Translations under genes and position numbers: made by a program
Source: Spirometra erinaceieuropaei
Taxonomy: Eukaryota > Platyhelminthes > Cestoda > Diphyllobothriidea > Diphyllobothriidae
Direction of reading: 5' to 3'
Length of the DNA stretch: 64,000 bases
Assembly (NCBI GenBank): GCA_902702965.1
Contig: CACRXP010000192.1
Coordinates: 617,070 to 681,069 of the forward strand
The notes under the pieces: model-generated
Told to the model about the DNA's origin: nothing
The model's database searches: none
What the model saw: the letters and a program-made list of their open reading frames with translations, nothing else
Shown: positions 24,201 to 35,035 of the stretch, one piece after another
Position numbering within the stretch: position 1 is the first letter of the stretch
Layout of the letters: the number at the start of each line of letters is the position of its first letter

Positions 24201-25057
24201 TATAAAATCAACGGTCACGCTTCCGCAAGCGGCTACTAACCGGTGAGCCTCACCTCCATACGTTGCAAAGTTATGGTGCGAATTATCAAACACGAACTTA
24301 TACAGTTTCTAGAGCAACATCATCTCTGACGCGCAGCATGGATTCTGCAGAGGAAGGTCCTACTTGATCAGTTTACTCTGCTGTCTGGAACGCTGGGCCG
24401 GGCGATTGATTAAGGAAATGTGGTGCACGTAGTCTACATAGACTTCAAGGGGGTTTCCGATAGTGGGCCACACCAACGTCTCCGTCCCAGACCCGTGAAC
24501 ACTGTTCTCTTAGTCCATACTATTTCCTTCTTATTTCCTTTCCCCAGGCGGACAGACCACATCAGCTGTTTGCGGACGCTCCGCCCCCGCCACCACCGCC
24601 TCCTGGCTTGTTGGCAAGCTTCGCTTCGCATCATCCTGCCGCCTTCTCCACAATCCCACCGCTTTCCAGCTCCATGATCTTGCCGCCACCTCCACCACCC
24701 CCGCTGCCTACTCTGGGTCACACACACCTCTCCCTTGCAACTGCTGCGGGCGGTTTTGGCGCGATGCCGCCGCCCCCTCCACCACCGCCACCGCCGCTCC
24801 TCAGCACGACACTGAATGCGGCCGCGGCAGCCGCTGCCGCAGCAGCCTCTTTCCGTCCACCACCGCCGCCGCCACCTCCACCCCCAGCGGCCCCGCTCTT
24901 CGGCATGACTGTGGTCACCACCGCTGGCGGCGTGGCACCTCCGCCAACGTGGCAACCGCCTTCGGTTGCGGGTACTGGCATGACCCTGCCACCACCGCCT
25001 CCGCCGCCCCTGACTTCAACAATGGCGTCAATTCCACCCCCACCACCTATGGTCTAG
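18230..25057 (+). CDS. SF3B4: Splicing factor 3B subunit 4 (SF3b49/SAP49), complete, three exons
   Basis: Exons 18230-18393, 22806-23250 and 24548-25057 join in frame to 372 residues. SF3B4 is a U2 snRNP SF3b subunit that contacts pre-mRNA near the branch site and binds SF3B2. RRM1 spans about 13-91 (RNP2 IYVGGL at 15-20, RNP1 GYGFVEF at 55-61) and RRM2 about 100-178 (RNP2 IFIGNL at 102-107, RNP1 KGYAFINF at 142-149). The conserved [20 protein letters not shown] segment and [14 protein letters not shown] junction follow. The start begins [20 protein letters not shown], like the human [20 protein letters not shown]. The tail (about 215-372) is proline runs with a nine-to-ten alanine run and is shorter and simpler than the roughly 424-residue human protein. 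Intron 1 splits the RRM1 RNP1 glycine codon; intron 2 holds a LINE fragment. Nuclear, housekeeping. Confidence 0.97.
18394..22369. other. SF3B4 intron 1, unique or unrecognised sequence
   Basis: A 4.4-kb intron from donor GTACGC to acceptor TTTCCAG at 22805. Apart from a repeat B copy near its 3' end, no coding domain or RNA gene was recognised. A GGCCGAAACGTT motif near 20142 loosely resembles Penelope termini but lacks a clear CTGATGA partner. Confidence 0.6.
22370..22555 (-). repeat. Dispersed repeat B, partial copy in SF3B4 intron 1
   Basis: The reverse complement contains TTGACACAGGGCCCAGGTGG, a GCGGTAGATGCTGC block and GTGGAGCACACGGTCGAA, aligning with 27440-27620 and the 3' halves of the 6-kb and 37-kb copies. 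Confidence 0.65.
23985..24480 (+). mobile_element. LINE reverse transcriptase fragment in SF3B4 intron 2
   Basis: The sequence encodes [20 protein letters not shown], then [20 protein letters not shown] and, after a stop, [21 protein letters not shown] further shifted segment resembles QHGFRRGRSY and VVYIDFKG. This is the N-terminal RT part of a CR1/Jockey-type LINE (SPGPDxIP, WKxAxVxPIxK, NYRPVSLTSxxxKxxExII). Stops at about 24237 and 24327 disable it. It ends before the YADD box, about 70 bp short of the exon 3 acceptor. Confidence 0.75.
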
Positions 25058-25285
25058 GGTGGAGCCATCGTCCACCGGCCCGTTTTTATTATCTTATGGC
25101 TGGCGCGTTTGATGTTCTCAGTAAAGAATATGTTTTTGTAATCAACACCAGTTGCTCCTTTGCCTGCTCTCGGGGGGGGGGGATTAGAACTCGTTTCCTC
25201 GCCATGCTCTCGCATGCGCCAGTGGCTCTTCCGAGTCGGGAAGGCAATTGTGCGCAATAGCTAGCGTGACGTGAAGTCATCGTCG

Positions 25286-25457
25286 NNNNNNNNNNNNNNN
25301 NNNNNNNNNNNNNNNNNNNNNNNNNNNNNNNNNNNNNNNNNNNNNNNNNNNNNNNNNNNNNNNNNNNNNNNNNNNNNNNNNNNNNNNNNNNNNNNNNNNN
25401 NNNNNNNNNNNNNNNNNNNNNNNNNNNNNNNNNNNNNNNNNNNNNNNNNNNNNNNNN
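25286..25457. other. Assembly gap (172 N)
   Basis: A run of N shortly after the SF3B4 stop codon. It may hide part of the 3' UTR or a repeat. Confidence 0.99.
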
Positions 25458-25689
25458 GCCCTTCAAACCGCGAATTTTAGCGTGTCAGATTCAGTATGCT
25501 GAGGGCGGTGTGGGTTGCATTGCATTCCGCATAGCTTAACCCATCTCTTCTCAGCTCGTGCGCCAATCGATAGTCTCCATCAGTTGGCACGGTGGTTGAC
25601 GTGACGCGGGCCGCAGCCTGACCTGTGCCTTACGCATGTTCACTGGTTGGCCAGAACTCAAACAGACAGCTCAGCACAACCCACAGGGC

Positions 25690-25985
25690 AACGGGCTCGT
25701 GGCCCAGTGGTTAGAGGCGTGGACTTCTAACTAACAGGTCGCGAGTTCGAGCCTCGGGTGTTTCACACTTTGGGGTTGGGGTATGACTGGCTGACGACTG
25801 CCAATAAGCTAGAAATGGCCATTTCAGTCTCCCTTGTCTTTGTCGGCAATGCCATTCTGGTAGTTAGTCGACAACGACGACGTCCACTGCTGATCTGCAG
25901 TGACTTGTGGCATCTACCGCACCCAACCATCATATTCCGGTGGTTGGACAAATTCAAGCTCAGGAGTAGGTAGGGGCCGGCCACA
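25690..25985 (+). mobile_element. tRNA-derived SINE family A, best-preserved copy
   Basis: A tRNA-like head carries an A-box-like GTGGCCCAGTGGTTAGAGG and a B-box GAGTTCGAGCC, spaced as in a tRNA. A body follows with GACTGGCTGACGACTGC and GAAATGGCCATTTCAGTCTC, then CCTTGTCTTTGTCGG. The same body occurs many times in both orientations in this window. SINEs use Pol III and borrow LINE machinery; the partner LINE is not identified. No acceptor stem pairing is present, so it is not a functional tRNA. Confidence 0.75.
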
Positions 25986-27439
25986 CACACAATCTGGTCG
26001 CTGCTTCATGTATCATGCACCATAGGACATGAGATGTGTATAATCTGACATGCGCCGTCTCGCCTGCCATACCGTCGCTGGCAAAGCGTATCACATGCTT
26101 GCTACAGTGATGGTTTGTTGCGGGGAGGTGTCGTGCGTGCGCGTTGTGGAGTAGATTTGCGTGCAACCTAAGGTAGGGCGCAGTTGATTTATGGGGTCTG
26201 GGCTGTGTTGTTTTACAGGGGACTTTTATGGATGTTCTTATGGTCGACTAGACAGATTTGATGACCAAATACCCCCTGGGACCGTGTTGGCAGATGAGAC
26301 GGAAGTGGCGGGTCTATGTTGGGGCTCCTGGCACTGGTTCTTCGGCCGCAGTGCGATGTATTCACGAGTTACTGATCACGCCGGTGTAAGATGCCAGGAC
26401 AGGTCGGGACTGAGTCCGCATTTCTGGTAAATGTGGTGGTGGGTGGCAGGAGTGTCCAGCCTGATAGTGGCGGCGGTAGTGGCATTGTGTAAGTCGAGTG
26501 GTAGGTTTGGTTTATTTCCAGTGTATTTAGTGGGGATGATAGGCGATGCATCTGCAAATCCTATTGTTTACACTCCAGTCCGTTAGGTGAAGCTGCACAG
26601 GTGCGATGGTACCGTCGCTATTAAAACCGTACTCACGCGACTTAAGTAGTATTGTTTTTAAGTAAGCTGGTTCTCTGGGTATTGAGCTTACGCCCACGCT
26701 GTCGAGGCAGCATAGGGGACACAGTCATCCAAGCGTCCCCTTCAGAGCTATGGTAACTTCGCCTCCATGACTGATTACGGGATATCATTCCATCTCTCTT
26801 CTACACTGCTGAGGAAATTCATCGCACAGGCTCAGCCCGGACGGTTTTGTTTCTAGCTTCGCCGGGTGTCCACGATGATTTCGCCGAAGGTGCCACCGAA
26901 ACATGTCCTCAAGGATTGGTCAATGCTTAAGGCCATGCACTATTTTGTAAGCCAGAATAGCCGATTGCCTCTTTGCTGCCCGTAACACAGGGAATATATT
27001 AAGGCAGTTCAATATTTCTATGAGGGATCGGTTCTTTAAAACATTTACCAACTTCGTTGCACGGCGTTAGACTTTCTGGAGTATGTTTTGTCCTTTTCTA
27101 ACCGTGGCCGCCACGCTTGTATGTCGTGCTCTAGATGAGGCCTGCCATATTCTAGATTTTGACCGTGCTCCCATTGCTCTGTGTCTTGAGATATCCGATC
27201 AGACCAACCCGTGCTTGGAGTGTCCGTGGGGAGTAGAACAGAGTTTGGGTGCCTGCTTCGGCGCGCTGCGCATTAGTTTTGCGACATCCTACCTGCGATT
27301 TCATTGTCCATCTTAGTGTTTCCTGAGCCTGTGCTTCCAAAGTACTCGAATCTCCCTCCTGGTGTTATTTGTGTTCCACTGACACTGATGAAGAGATCGT
27401 TGCAGTTAGAAGGCAGTACCGGTTGATGCATGACCACTG
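25986..27439. other. Intergenic DNA, no gene recognised
   Basis: Short frames only, with no domain seen. GT-rich stretches near 26430-26520 look like simple drift. Confidence 0.45.
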
Positions 27440-27620
27440 TCTTCTCTCCCATCTTCTGTTTTCTTGACTTGGTCATGACACCGGGTCCAAGTGTGGGAGA
27501 GGGGGTGCAGTAGATGCTGCGCAAGTCTGCTCTCACTTTAACTCACACGCAAGTCACCGTGCCGATTTCAGATTGCTATGGAGCACGCGATGGACATCAC
27601 CGGGCACGACGTTCAAACGG
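27440..27620 (+). repeat. Dispersed repeat B, partial copy
   Basis: Contains ACACCGGGTCCAAGTGTGGG, GTAGATGCTGCGCAAGTCTG and ATGGAGCACGCGATGGAC, aligned with the other repeat B copies. It immediately precedes a LINE fragment. Confidence 0.7.
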
Positions 27621-27689
27621 CTATGAAGGTCTTCTTAGACTTGCTCTTCACGTTGCTGAACTTCTTTATTTAGAGGGGGAGAGAAGTAG

Positions 27690-28110
27690 GCTATGAATAC
27701 GGTTGCCGATTTGTTTCTCTTTCCCCTGGACTACAGACAACTCCGTGGCGACTTAATTCAAACGTTTAGAATGTTACGGGGTCAGGACTGCTGTCTCGTA
27801 TCCGGCGACTTCTTTGAGCTGGCCACCACTACTAGCTGGAGAGGACACCCTCTGAAATTACGTGTGACAGGAGCGAGACTGGACGCAAGGAGCTCCTTCT
27901 TCAGCCACAGAGTGGTAAAGGCATGGAACGCCCTGCCTGTGGATGTCGTCATGTCCTCATCCGTGGATTCATTTAAGAGAAAGCTTGACCAGTACAGGGA
28001 TATGTACCTCCACAGCATCGGAAACTAACAAATTTCCCCCCTGTACCAACCGTCCCACCCAGCGTTTTATGTTACAAAGCATGCTACTCCCTATATTTCA
28101 GTAACATTAC
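27690..28110 (+). mobile_element. CR1/Jockey-group LINE, C-terminal ORF2 fragment with intact frame
   Basis: One open frame (27693-28028) encodes 111 residues including PLDYRQLRGDLIQTFRMLRG, GHPLKLRVTGARLDARSSFF and SHRVVKAWNALPVDVVMSSS, then SFKRKLDQY near the stop. These are the conserved C-terminal motifs of the LINE family also seen at 6490-6800 and 30440-32270. The RT palm is missing, so this is a 5'-truncated insertion, but no stop or shift breaks the remaining frame. It is therefore younger than the other two. Confidence 0.85.
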
Positions 28111-29109
28111 ATTTTACAATGTTTGCTATCTCCTGACCGCCACATATGCGCTTTCTTCGATATTATTTGGTCCATTCAGTACCGTACTGGATATTGTAAA
28201 ATTTTGACATAGAAGACATTCACAGACAAAGTCATACCAGTGACCAATGCTTGATGTATGTAATTACTGACCTGAAGTCACACGACCAACAGCTCGAGCA
28301 TACCTGCGTCCGCGCAGTCGCAGCTGCCCATGCGGCCACTTGAACGCGCCACCCCCTGCAACCAGCAAAACAAGCCACTGGGACATCACCCCTCGGCAAA
28401 TGCAACACACGCGGACTGGACACCACTTGAGCTTGGCCCACGAGCCTACAAAAGTGGCTGCCACCACTGCATCAAGGACTCTCAGGCCTGACTAGACGCA
28501 GTCAACACCAGCCCTGGCTTCACCAGTGGCCACTGCCGCCTGAGCGGACAACTACGAGTTCTGTGCACAATAAAACCCTCATTCTGGTTCCGTCTGTCTT
28601 CTCCTTCGAATCTGGGATTTGGCCCGACGATGGTAGCGCACAGACAAGAGCACTTATTCTCACTACTGTGTAACGACAGTAGGACCTCTTGTTTGAGATT
28701 GGAAGCAATTCAGAGACCGTCGACTTCGGTGATGTCCACCATGTGGTCCACAGTAGAGTGCGAGCAGGGACGGTGACTTGTGCGTGAGCTAGTTTATAGT
28801 GATCGATGAGTCACTTGAATCATTGGCTCATACCTTGTCAAGATCGTTTGGACTATTTAAATCCATAAGGCGGTTCGTGTTCCCCGGCATGATTTGCTTC
28901 CAAGGAAAACAAGTTGTCGGATCCGTTTTCCCCAGGGATTTCGGCACACAACTCTCGCAATGCAGTCGTCACTTGAGTCGCCACCCAAAAGCCTCCCCGA
29001 CAACACTAGCGGAGTGTGTTCTAAAAATTGAGAAATCCCTTGAACCGTAAAACCTCCGACTCGTGAGATAGAACTCATTTAAACATCTCATATCTTAACA
29101 GAGGTGGGC
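28111..29109. other. Intergenic DNA with a possible LTR-like segment
   Basis: Around 28560-28640 a GTGCACAATAAAACCCTC block followed by GGATTTGGCCCGACGATGG resembles the polyadenylation signal and 3' edge of a solo LTR. No matching second copy or coding part is present. The rest is unrecognised. Confidence 0.3.
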
Positions 29110-29235
29110 TGTCTCAAGTGATGGGGGGTTCGAGTGAGGATCCGAAACGTCAGGCCAGTAAACTTCCTGTTCCAGTGATGGCATCTTCTTCCTCTTCTGA
29201 ACTGCTTCCTGGAACTCGCCTGTTCGCTTCTACCG
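29110..29235 (+). mobile_element. Penelope-type terminal fragment
   Basis: GAGTGAGGATCCGAAACGTC then AGGCCAGTAAACTTCCTG matches the terminal sequence at 60660-60790 and the inverted 15466-15548 copy. Here the hammerhead-like box has decayed to GTGATGG (about 29118-29124), while GAAACGTC (29144-29151) is kept. Confidence 0.6.
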
Positions 29236-29965
29236 GAATAGTATGCATTTATTACGTACGCACGTTATAGCCCTGCCGTCTCCCCTGTCCTCTGACAAAC
29301 CCCTTGGATGTATCCTTTCATAAACTGTGCGTCCACCAAAGTAAAATGTTGCCGACATTTTACTGATTTTGCATACATTCAAAAAATAAATAGTATAAAT
29401 CTGGATTAATTTGTCATTTGTCGCATTCACATGGGTGGGCCTGGTGGCTGGCTTGATGGGATTGGCCTCGGTTCCAAGTCAAGGAAATATGTCAAGACAA
29501 TAATAAGACTAAATTGGTTGTCTTATAAGACAACCATACCTATCAATAATCCATCCTTTAACCTTTTGTTTTCTCTAGGTACAACTGTCAACTCCTGATC
29601 TGGTCTGAAATTTCACGTAGGCACTAAATGCGAATTTGACGGCCCACAAATAGCACTCTCGGTCTTTTGGACAAACTTATTGGTACTGATAGAATTGGGT
29701 ATGCCCCGTAAACCATTTTTGATCATTTGTGGTGTTGTGCTGTACACTAGTGGCATACGCAGCAGAATTTGCTGGTACCAAAAATTTTCACGACGATTAA
29801 TTAACTGCGACCTGCAAAAACTATGAAAAGCTCGGCGACGTAGGTGAGAGTCGAATCCACGACAGAAATGGGCTGGCTTTACTACAGCCAGATCTTTGAT
29901 CCTCTGACGTATGATGTCCAAGCAAACGCTGCTGATTTAATTATATTTTAAGAGCCAGTGATCGT
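29236..29965. other. Intergenic DNA upstream of tRNA-Ile
   Basis: A minus-strand tRNA-like stretch near 29820-29910 (B-box-like GATTCGACTC) may be a decayed SINE head. Nothing else recognised. Confidence 0.35.
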
Positions 29966-30039
29966 GGCCGGATAGCTCAGTCGGTTAGAGCGTCGTGCTA
30001 ATAACGCGAATGTCGAGGGTTCGAGCCCCTCTCTGGCCA
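29966..30039 (+). tRNA. tRNA-Ile (anticodon AAT)
   Basis: The acceptor GGCCGGA pairs with TCTGGCC (one G-T). The D arm holds the A box TAGCTCAGTCGG. The anticodon stem TCGTG/CGCGA closes the loop CTAATAA with AAT at 30000-30002. The T arm GAGGG/CCCTC has B box GGTTCGAGCC. The discriminator is A and there is no intron. A T5 run three bases downstream is a normal Pol III stop. Confidence 0.94.
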
Positions 30040-30042
30040 GAG

Positions 30043-30047
30043 TTTTT
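30043..30047 (+). terminator. Pol III terminator of tRNA-Ile
   Basis: TTTTT directly after the tRNA 3' end. Confidence 0.75.
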
Positions 30048-30439
30048 GCTAATTGCTACTTCTGGGTTTTCGCACAGCCTCTAAGCCCTCGCCTAGGCGG
30101 CAATTGTCTTAAACTCCGCCAAGAAATACTTCTTATAAGTTTTCTTTATCCTTTACAAGTGTCATGTAATACCCGTTAAGGGCAAATTTTCTACATCTCC
30201 ATTCAGCTTGTGGCCAGCTAGCCACATCGAGTATGGCCATGTTTAGGCAGGTGAATGCCTTTGAACTCCCTACTAGATAAAAAAATGTTAACGAAAAATG
30301 CGGACACAAAGTACGTTGAAGAAGAGATTGTTTACATAATTGCATGCGAACGGAAATAAGTTGTATGCCTGGCGTAAATGTTAACATAACTGTCTACTTA
30401 AAAACTACGAGTAGAATAATCATGTGTTGCCAAATACTA

Positions 30440-32270
30440 CGTTGACGATGCTATGCCGGAGTGTGGCTGGTTAGTGGTATTTATGCCCATGGTGATTGCC
30501 TTGAGATGAATCCATACATGAAGTGATACTAACATCGGCAGACAGAGCATTCCACACCGCATCCACTCTTTTGCCGGAGAAAGACTTGCGTACGTCGACA
30601 ATAGCCCCCCACCTGTGCGTACTTTTTGTGGATTGCCGCGCAAGGTGGGTGTGCTTTCCTGAACGAAAAATCGTTGGGGAAAGAAAAACAGTCCAGGCCA
30701 CGCATAATGCGGAAAGTTAAAGTGATATCGCCTTGGTAAATGGGGAAGAGGATTAGAGTCAACCGTCTGCTATCATGGGACAGACTCTAGGCCTTGGACT
30801 ATTTTTTCCTCCCGAACTTAGACCTTCTCTAAGACGATACAGGCCTTGACGATTCAAGGTCTCCATGGCCTGTATAACGTATATTAGATGCAGCTGCAAG
30901 AATGTCCCAAATATTTTAAAGAAGTTTTATTTGTCAAACCTCGTCTAGACCAGTCTGAGCAGTTATAATATGGACACGCACGAAGTGACCTCATTCGCTG
31001 AGTGAAAATATAATCCACACATCCACGTATTTCTGACTATCAGCGAGCTGGAGACTCTGTAGTTCCCGATTCGAAGGAAGTTGCACTTACTTATATTGGA
31101 GGGAATAATCCAGCACGTCGGTCAGTCGGTCATCCGGATCAAGTTTGTTTATGGATGGTCTTTGTCAGCTACATGACGATATCATAGTCCAGGTCCCTGA
31201 CGCAGTCATTGGTGAAAACAAAGAATAACATGGGACCTACAACTGTGTCCTGTAAGACTCTGCTCACCACGGCTGTCTCTGGGGGCTGCTGGCGCTCGAC
31301 CTGCATTCTTTGGGACCGTCCAGTCAGAAATTTATCTATCCATGCAAACAGGCTTCTTCGAACCCCTACGTTGCGACTGCGCGAAGGTGTCGGTGGCAAA
31401 CACTGTCGAAGATATTTTTCAAGTCGATGACGCGTATCATATTGTTTTCATCGCGTGCACCGGTCCAGTGTTCAAGGTTAAAGTGCAGATTTATAAGACA
31501 GAACCTGCCATTACGAAAGTTTTCTCGGTTCGAGAAACCTAATCAGCGACTTTTTAATTATTTCCTCCACAATTTTGCAACATATGAAGGTAATACTCGC
31601 CAGTTTGTAGGCATTCGCAGATGCTCGACTTCGATTCTTAAGTAACGGAGTGATGGTTGCTGACTTCTAGTCGAAGCGTAGGCACGCCTGGAAGGGAAAG
31701 GCTAACGGCTTCGCCATTTCAGAAGCTAGCTCCTTCAAACGCTTCGATTTCTTTGGGGTCTGAGTAAGGCGGACTATCTAAGTTCAGCAACTTCTCCTGA
31801 AAGATTTCTTCCGTGGAGATGACTATTCCGATGGTAGCTATTTCCTCATCGTCATAAGTTGGTGGGAAATAGTTGGGCTTTTTTTTCGAAGTGGATCGGA
31901 AAAACTCAGGGAGATGCCCAGCCGTGCCTCTGGCGTCTGATATTTTCGCATCTTCAAAACACTAAGATAGCACTCTTATTCCGCGTGCTCCGAATTGTAT
32001 AAATTTAAAGAACTTTGTCATCAACCATGGTACGGTTCAACAGATCCTTTCCGAAGATCCTTCGAGTTCTGTCGATGAGACTTTTGACCCGACTTTTCCG
32101 CAACTTGTGTGCGTTTAATGATTCAAGTGTCCTATAAATCGGGGATCTTTTCTGCAATCTCCCCTTTTTGATAACTTCCTTCTTAAAGGATGAAGTCAAC
32201 CAACGAGGTCCGTTCGTTAGTCTTTTCCGCATGATTAAGCACTGACTGGAGAGGAGGTCGTGGGCCATCC
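30440..32270 (-). mobile_element. CR1/Jockey-group LINE relic covering RT and C-terminus
   Basis: From right to left on the minus strand: a pre-RT linker (32268-32005, with GPRWLTSSFKKEVIKKGRL and KSRVKSLIDRTRRIF), RT fingers around 31620-31540, and the palm (31399-31169, with LFAWIDKFLTGRSQRMQVER and VSRVLQDTVVGPMLFFVFTN, then DCVRDLDYDIVM). The YADD box region after this is lost. Finally a decayed C-terminus lies at 30780-30440 (STKSTHRWGAIVDVRKSFSG, then VWNALSADV). Multiple stops and shifts show that it is dead. It is the longest LINE copy here. Confidence 0.8.
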
Positions 32271-33096
32271 CTTTGAATCAATTCCAAAACCTCATCAACA
32301 TCACCGGAGAGTCTGAATCCCCGGTCATTTGGACGAAATTGATTTTTCAACTGTTTAAAACAACCACGCCGGATATTTGGTCGGAACTAAGGCGGTTGGT
32401 CAGGCAACGAGGTTAAGGTGTATTCCCACATGAGAACTACATGACTGCTCGGACCTAATGAACGGACGTAATTCACTACATCGACGCTATCAAACGACTT
32501 AGTGAACACAGGGTCACGGCAGTTCATCCACTGGCCTCACGAACCCTAATCGGAAACATGGCGAGTTGGGTGATAAGCGAATGACTAATAGTATGCATAA
32601 ACTGCTGGTTGAATGATGTTTCAGAGGGGTATGCGTAGGCCGGGTTCCAGTCGGTGTGAGGTGCATAAAGGGTGAGATTATTTGACCAAGTAGCAAATGA
32701 TTGGAAGTCTGTCAGCACTTGGGCGTCAGTTTCGGGGCAGTTTCTTGGGGTGGAGAGGGGGTCATAATGCTGCTAGGATATCCGGCTTTGAGAACACACT
32801 GTCCTTATGCTCAACCGTACTGCTTACGTATTACAAGCCAACCTGACAGTTGTCACGGAAACACGCAGGCCATTCTTTACAAACAACGTCCGGGGAGGGG
32901 TTACACATATGGATTCGGAGTTCACCCATTTTGGAAAGTACATTACGTGCACTTGTGTGTACAAATGTGGGTTTGGCATTTATGCGAGACCCGTTTACAG
33001 CCCTGTGACTGTCTACTGGATATATTACATTTGGAGAGTTCTTAACGAGGACGAGCCTCCGTGGCTCTGCGTCGGTAGTAAAAGTCGTGACCGGAG
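32271..33096. other. Intergenic DNA, no gene recognised
   Basis: No domain or RNA gene was found. The sequence leads into the long GAT array. Confidence 0.45.
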
Positions 33097-33402
<306 letters not shown>

Positions 33403-33700
33403 CACTGGAGTGGTATTACTGACAAAGACAAGGGAGACTGGAATGACCATTTCTGGATTATTAGCCGTCGTCAGTCAGTCATACTTAACCCCGAAGCGTG
33501 CAACACATGGGGTTCGGTCCCACAACCTGTTAGCAAGAACTCCAACGCCTCTAACCACTGAGCAACGGACTCGTTGTCTTGCCAGTTGAGATCGGAACTA
33601 TACAATGGTGGAGGGGTACTCACCGGTCGTTTCTACGGAACTCATCCGTCCCGTTGTGTCTTACAGGCTCTCTCTTTCGAGCCCAACCAGCAGCAAACTA
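33403..33700 (-). mobile_element. SINE family A copy next to the GAT array
   Basis: In reverse it carries the family body (GACTGGAATGACCATTTCTG and ATTAGCCGTCGTCAG as seen on the + strand) and a tRNA-like head whose complement is near 33545-33575 (CTAACCACTGAGCAACGG). The long GAT array occupies the position of its 3' tail. Confidence 0.65.
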
Positions 33701-34394
33701 TTTTATTTCACGTGAACAAGGTGGACAGGAGAGGGAGACATGCGGTCGGTGCGGAGCAGATCTTCTTCACTATAACCCGGTTCACTCGCAGGTCGCTTTC
33801 CGTCCTAACTTCCATGCCTTATGGCGAAGGCGGTGGCATCGGATTACCTCGGGCTATTAGGGTTGCTACTTACATTCATACTCATCAGCAGTATTGGAAT
33901 TCAGTAGTCGCTAAGGTGGCAAAACTGTCCCGATAAGGGAACCCTACTCATTCAGTCCCGGCTAAAACGACTGTTGACTATACCACGCATGGCCGAACAC
34001 GTGTCCTAAACACTTACGGCACCTCCATTCTTCCAGTGGCCTTACCCATTTTGGTAACATGTACTGTCCTTTAAATACCTCGCCACATTAGAACACATTC
34101 GATACAAGGTAGGCAGTGTCGGTGTCCAGGAAGTCATTTTTTCAGAGCTGGGACAATTAAATTGAATCACAGAAAGATGTACGCTCATCTGCACTGGCCG
34201 TCAGGACGCATTGCTCCTGTCTCCAGAACCGAAAGTGTCATCGATTCCTGAATGGAATGTATGGCAGCTATCCTTCCGGAGGAGGTGATTCATCGAAGGC
34301 TAGAAATGACCACGCGTGACGATCTAATGGACAACTTCACGCGTGCTTGCATTCTGTCACCGTCGAGGACAGACGCAGTACTAGGTCTTGTCTT
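33701..34394. other. Intergenic DNA, no gene recognised
   Basis: No domain seen in either strand. Confidence 0.4.
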
Positions 34395-34550
34395 TTTTTC
34401 GTGGAAATTAATGGGCTTACGTCGAATAAATCCTTCGGAACAGACCTTAACATGCACGGTCCGAAAGTCGATATGAATATTTGAGCTGAAATTCATCAGC
34501 TACTGCGTAATAACTGCGTAATATTCGCAAACCGTCATCATGTATCAGAA
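34395..34550 (+). repeat. Dispersed repeat D, copy 2
   Basis: TTTGAGCTGAAATTCATCAG followed by GCGTAATATTCGCAAAC aligns with 4085-4190 and 61470-61610. Confidence 0.5.
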
Positions 34551-34779
34551 AACACACGGGGAAGGCTAGGGGACCCACTGATGCGCAGAATCCATCGCAG
34601 CTGTGTCAAACAGTGGCACAAGATCGGTGGAACTTGCGTGTCTGAGGCTTTAGCTAGCACCTGTGTTTTTAGTATGGTAACTAATTACACAGTTGTATAA
34701 TAATACGTCTTTGAAATTTCGGTCTGCGAGTAGGCACTGAATTCTTTGTCAGTAATGCCATTACGCCTACATCCTGCGC

Positions 34780-35035
34780 CGCTGTGCGACTGATAGCGGA
34801 ACTCGAGAGAGAGGACCCCAAGGCCTACGGGTCGAGCGAGTTCCATAACACGGTCGGCGACTGCCCAGCTCTACTATTGTTACTATACCCGATCGCAACG
34901 GACAACCCGGTAAGTCCGTGGCTCAGCTGTTTGAGCGTTGGGTTTCTAACGGACAGGTCTCGAGGTCGAACCCCGGGGTTTGCATACCTCGGCCGATGAC
35001 AGACGGAATACAGCTTGGTAGTCGTAAAAGTCATC
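34780..35035 (+). mobile_element. SINE family A copies, adjacent fragments
   Basis: A head at about 34907-34980 has GTGGCTCAGCTGTTTGAGCG and B-box GGTCGAACCCC, followed by CTCGGCCGATGACAG. Just upstream, 34795-34830 (GCGGAACTCGAGAGAGAGGA) matches the 3' part of the 55.7-kb copy. The tRNA-like B box is intact but the body is short. Confidence 0.55.

Noticed and set aside
24434..24981. Minus-strand frames rich in Arg, Trp, Gly and Ala opposite SF3B4 exon 3
   Set aside because: Antisense reading of the proline/alanine tail, with no independent support.
25690..25760. Possible functional tRNA gene
   Set aside because: B box is intact but the acceptor stem is not formed, and the SINE body follows directly.
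28560..28640. Solo LTR end
   Set aside because: Only an AATAAA and a TTGGCCCGACG-like block; no second copy, no TG..CA termini and no target duplication could be shown.
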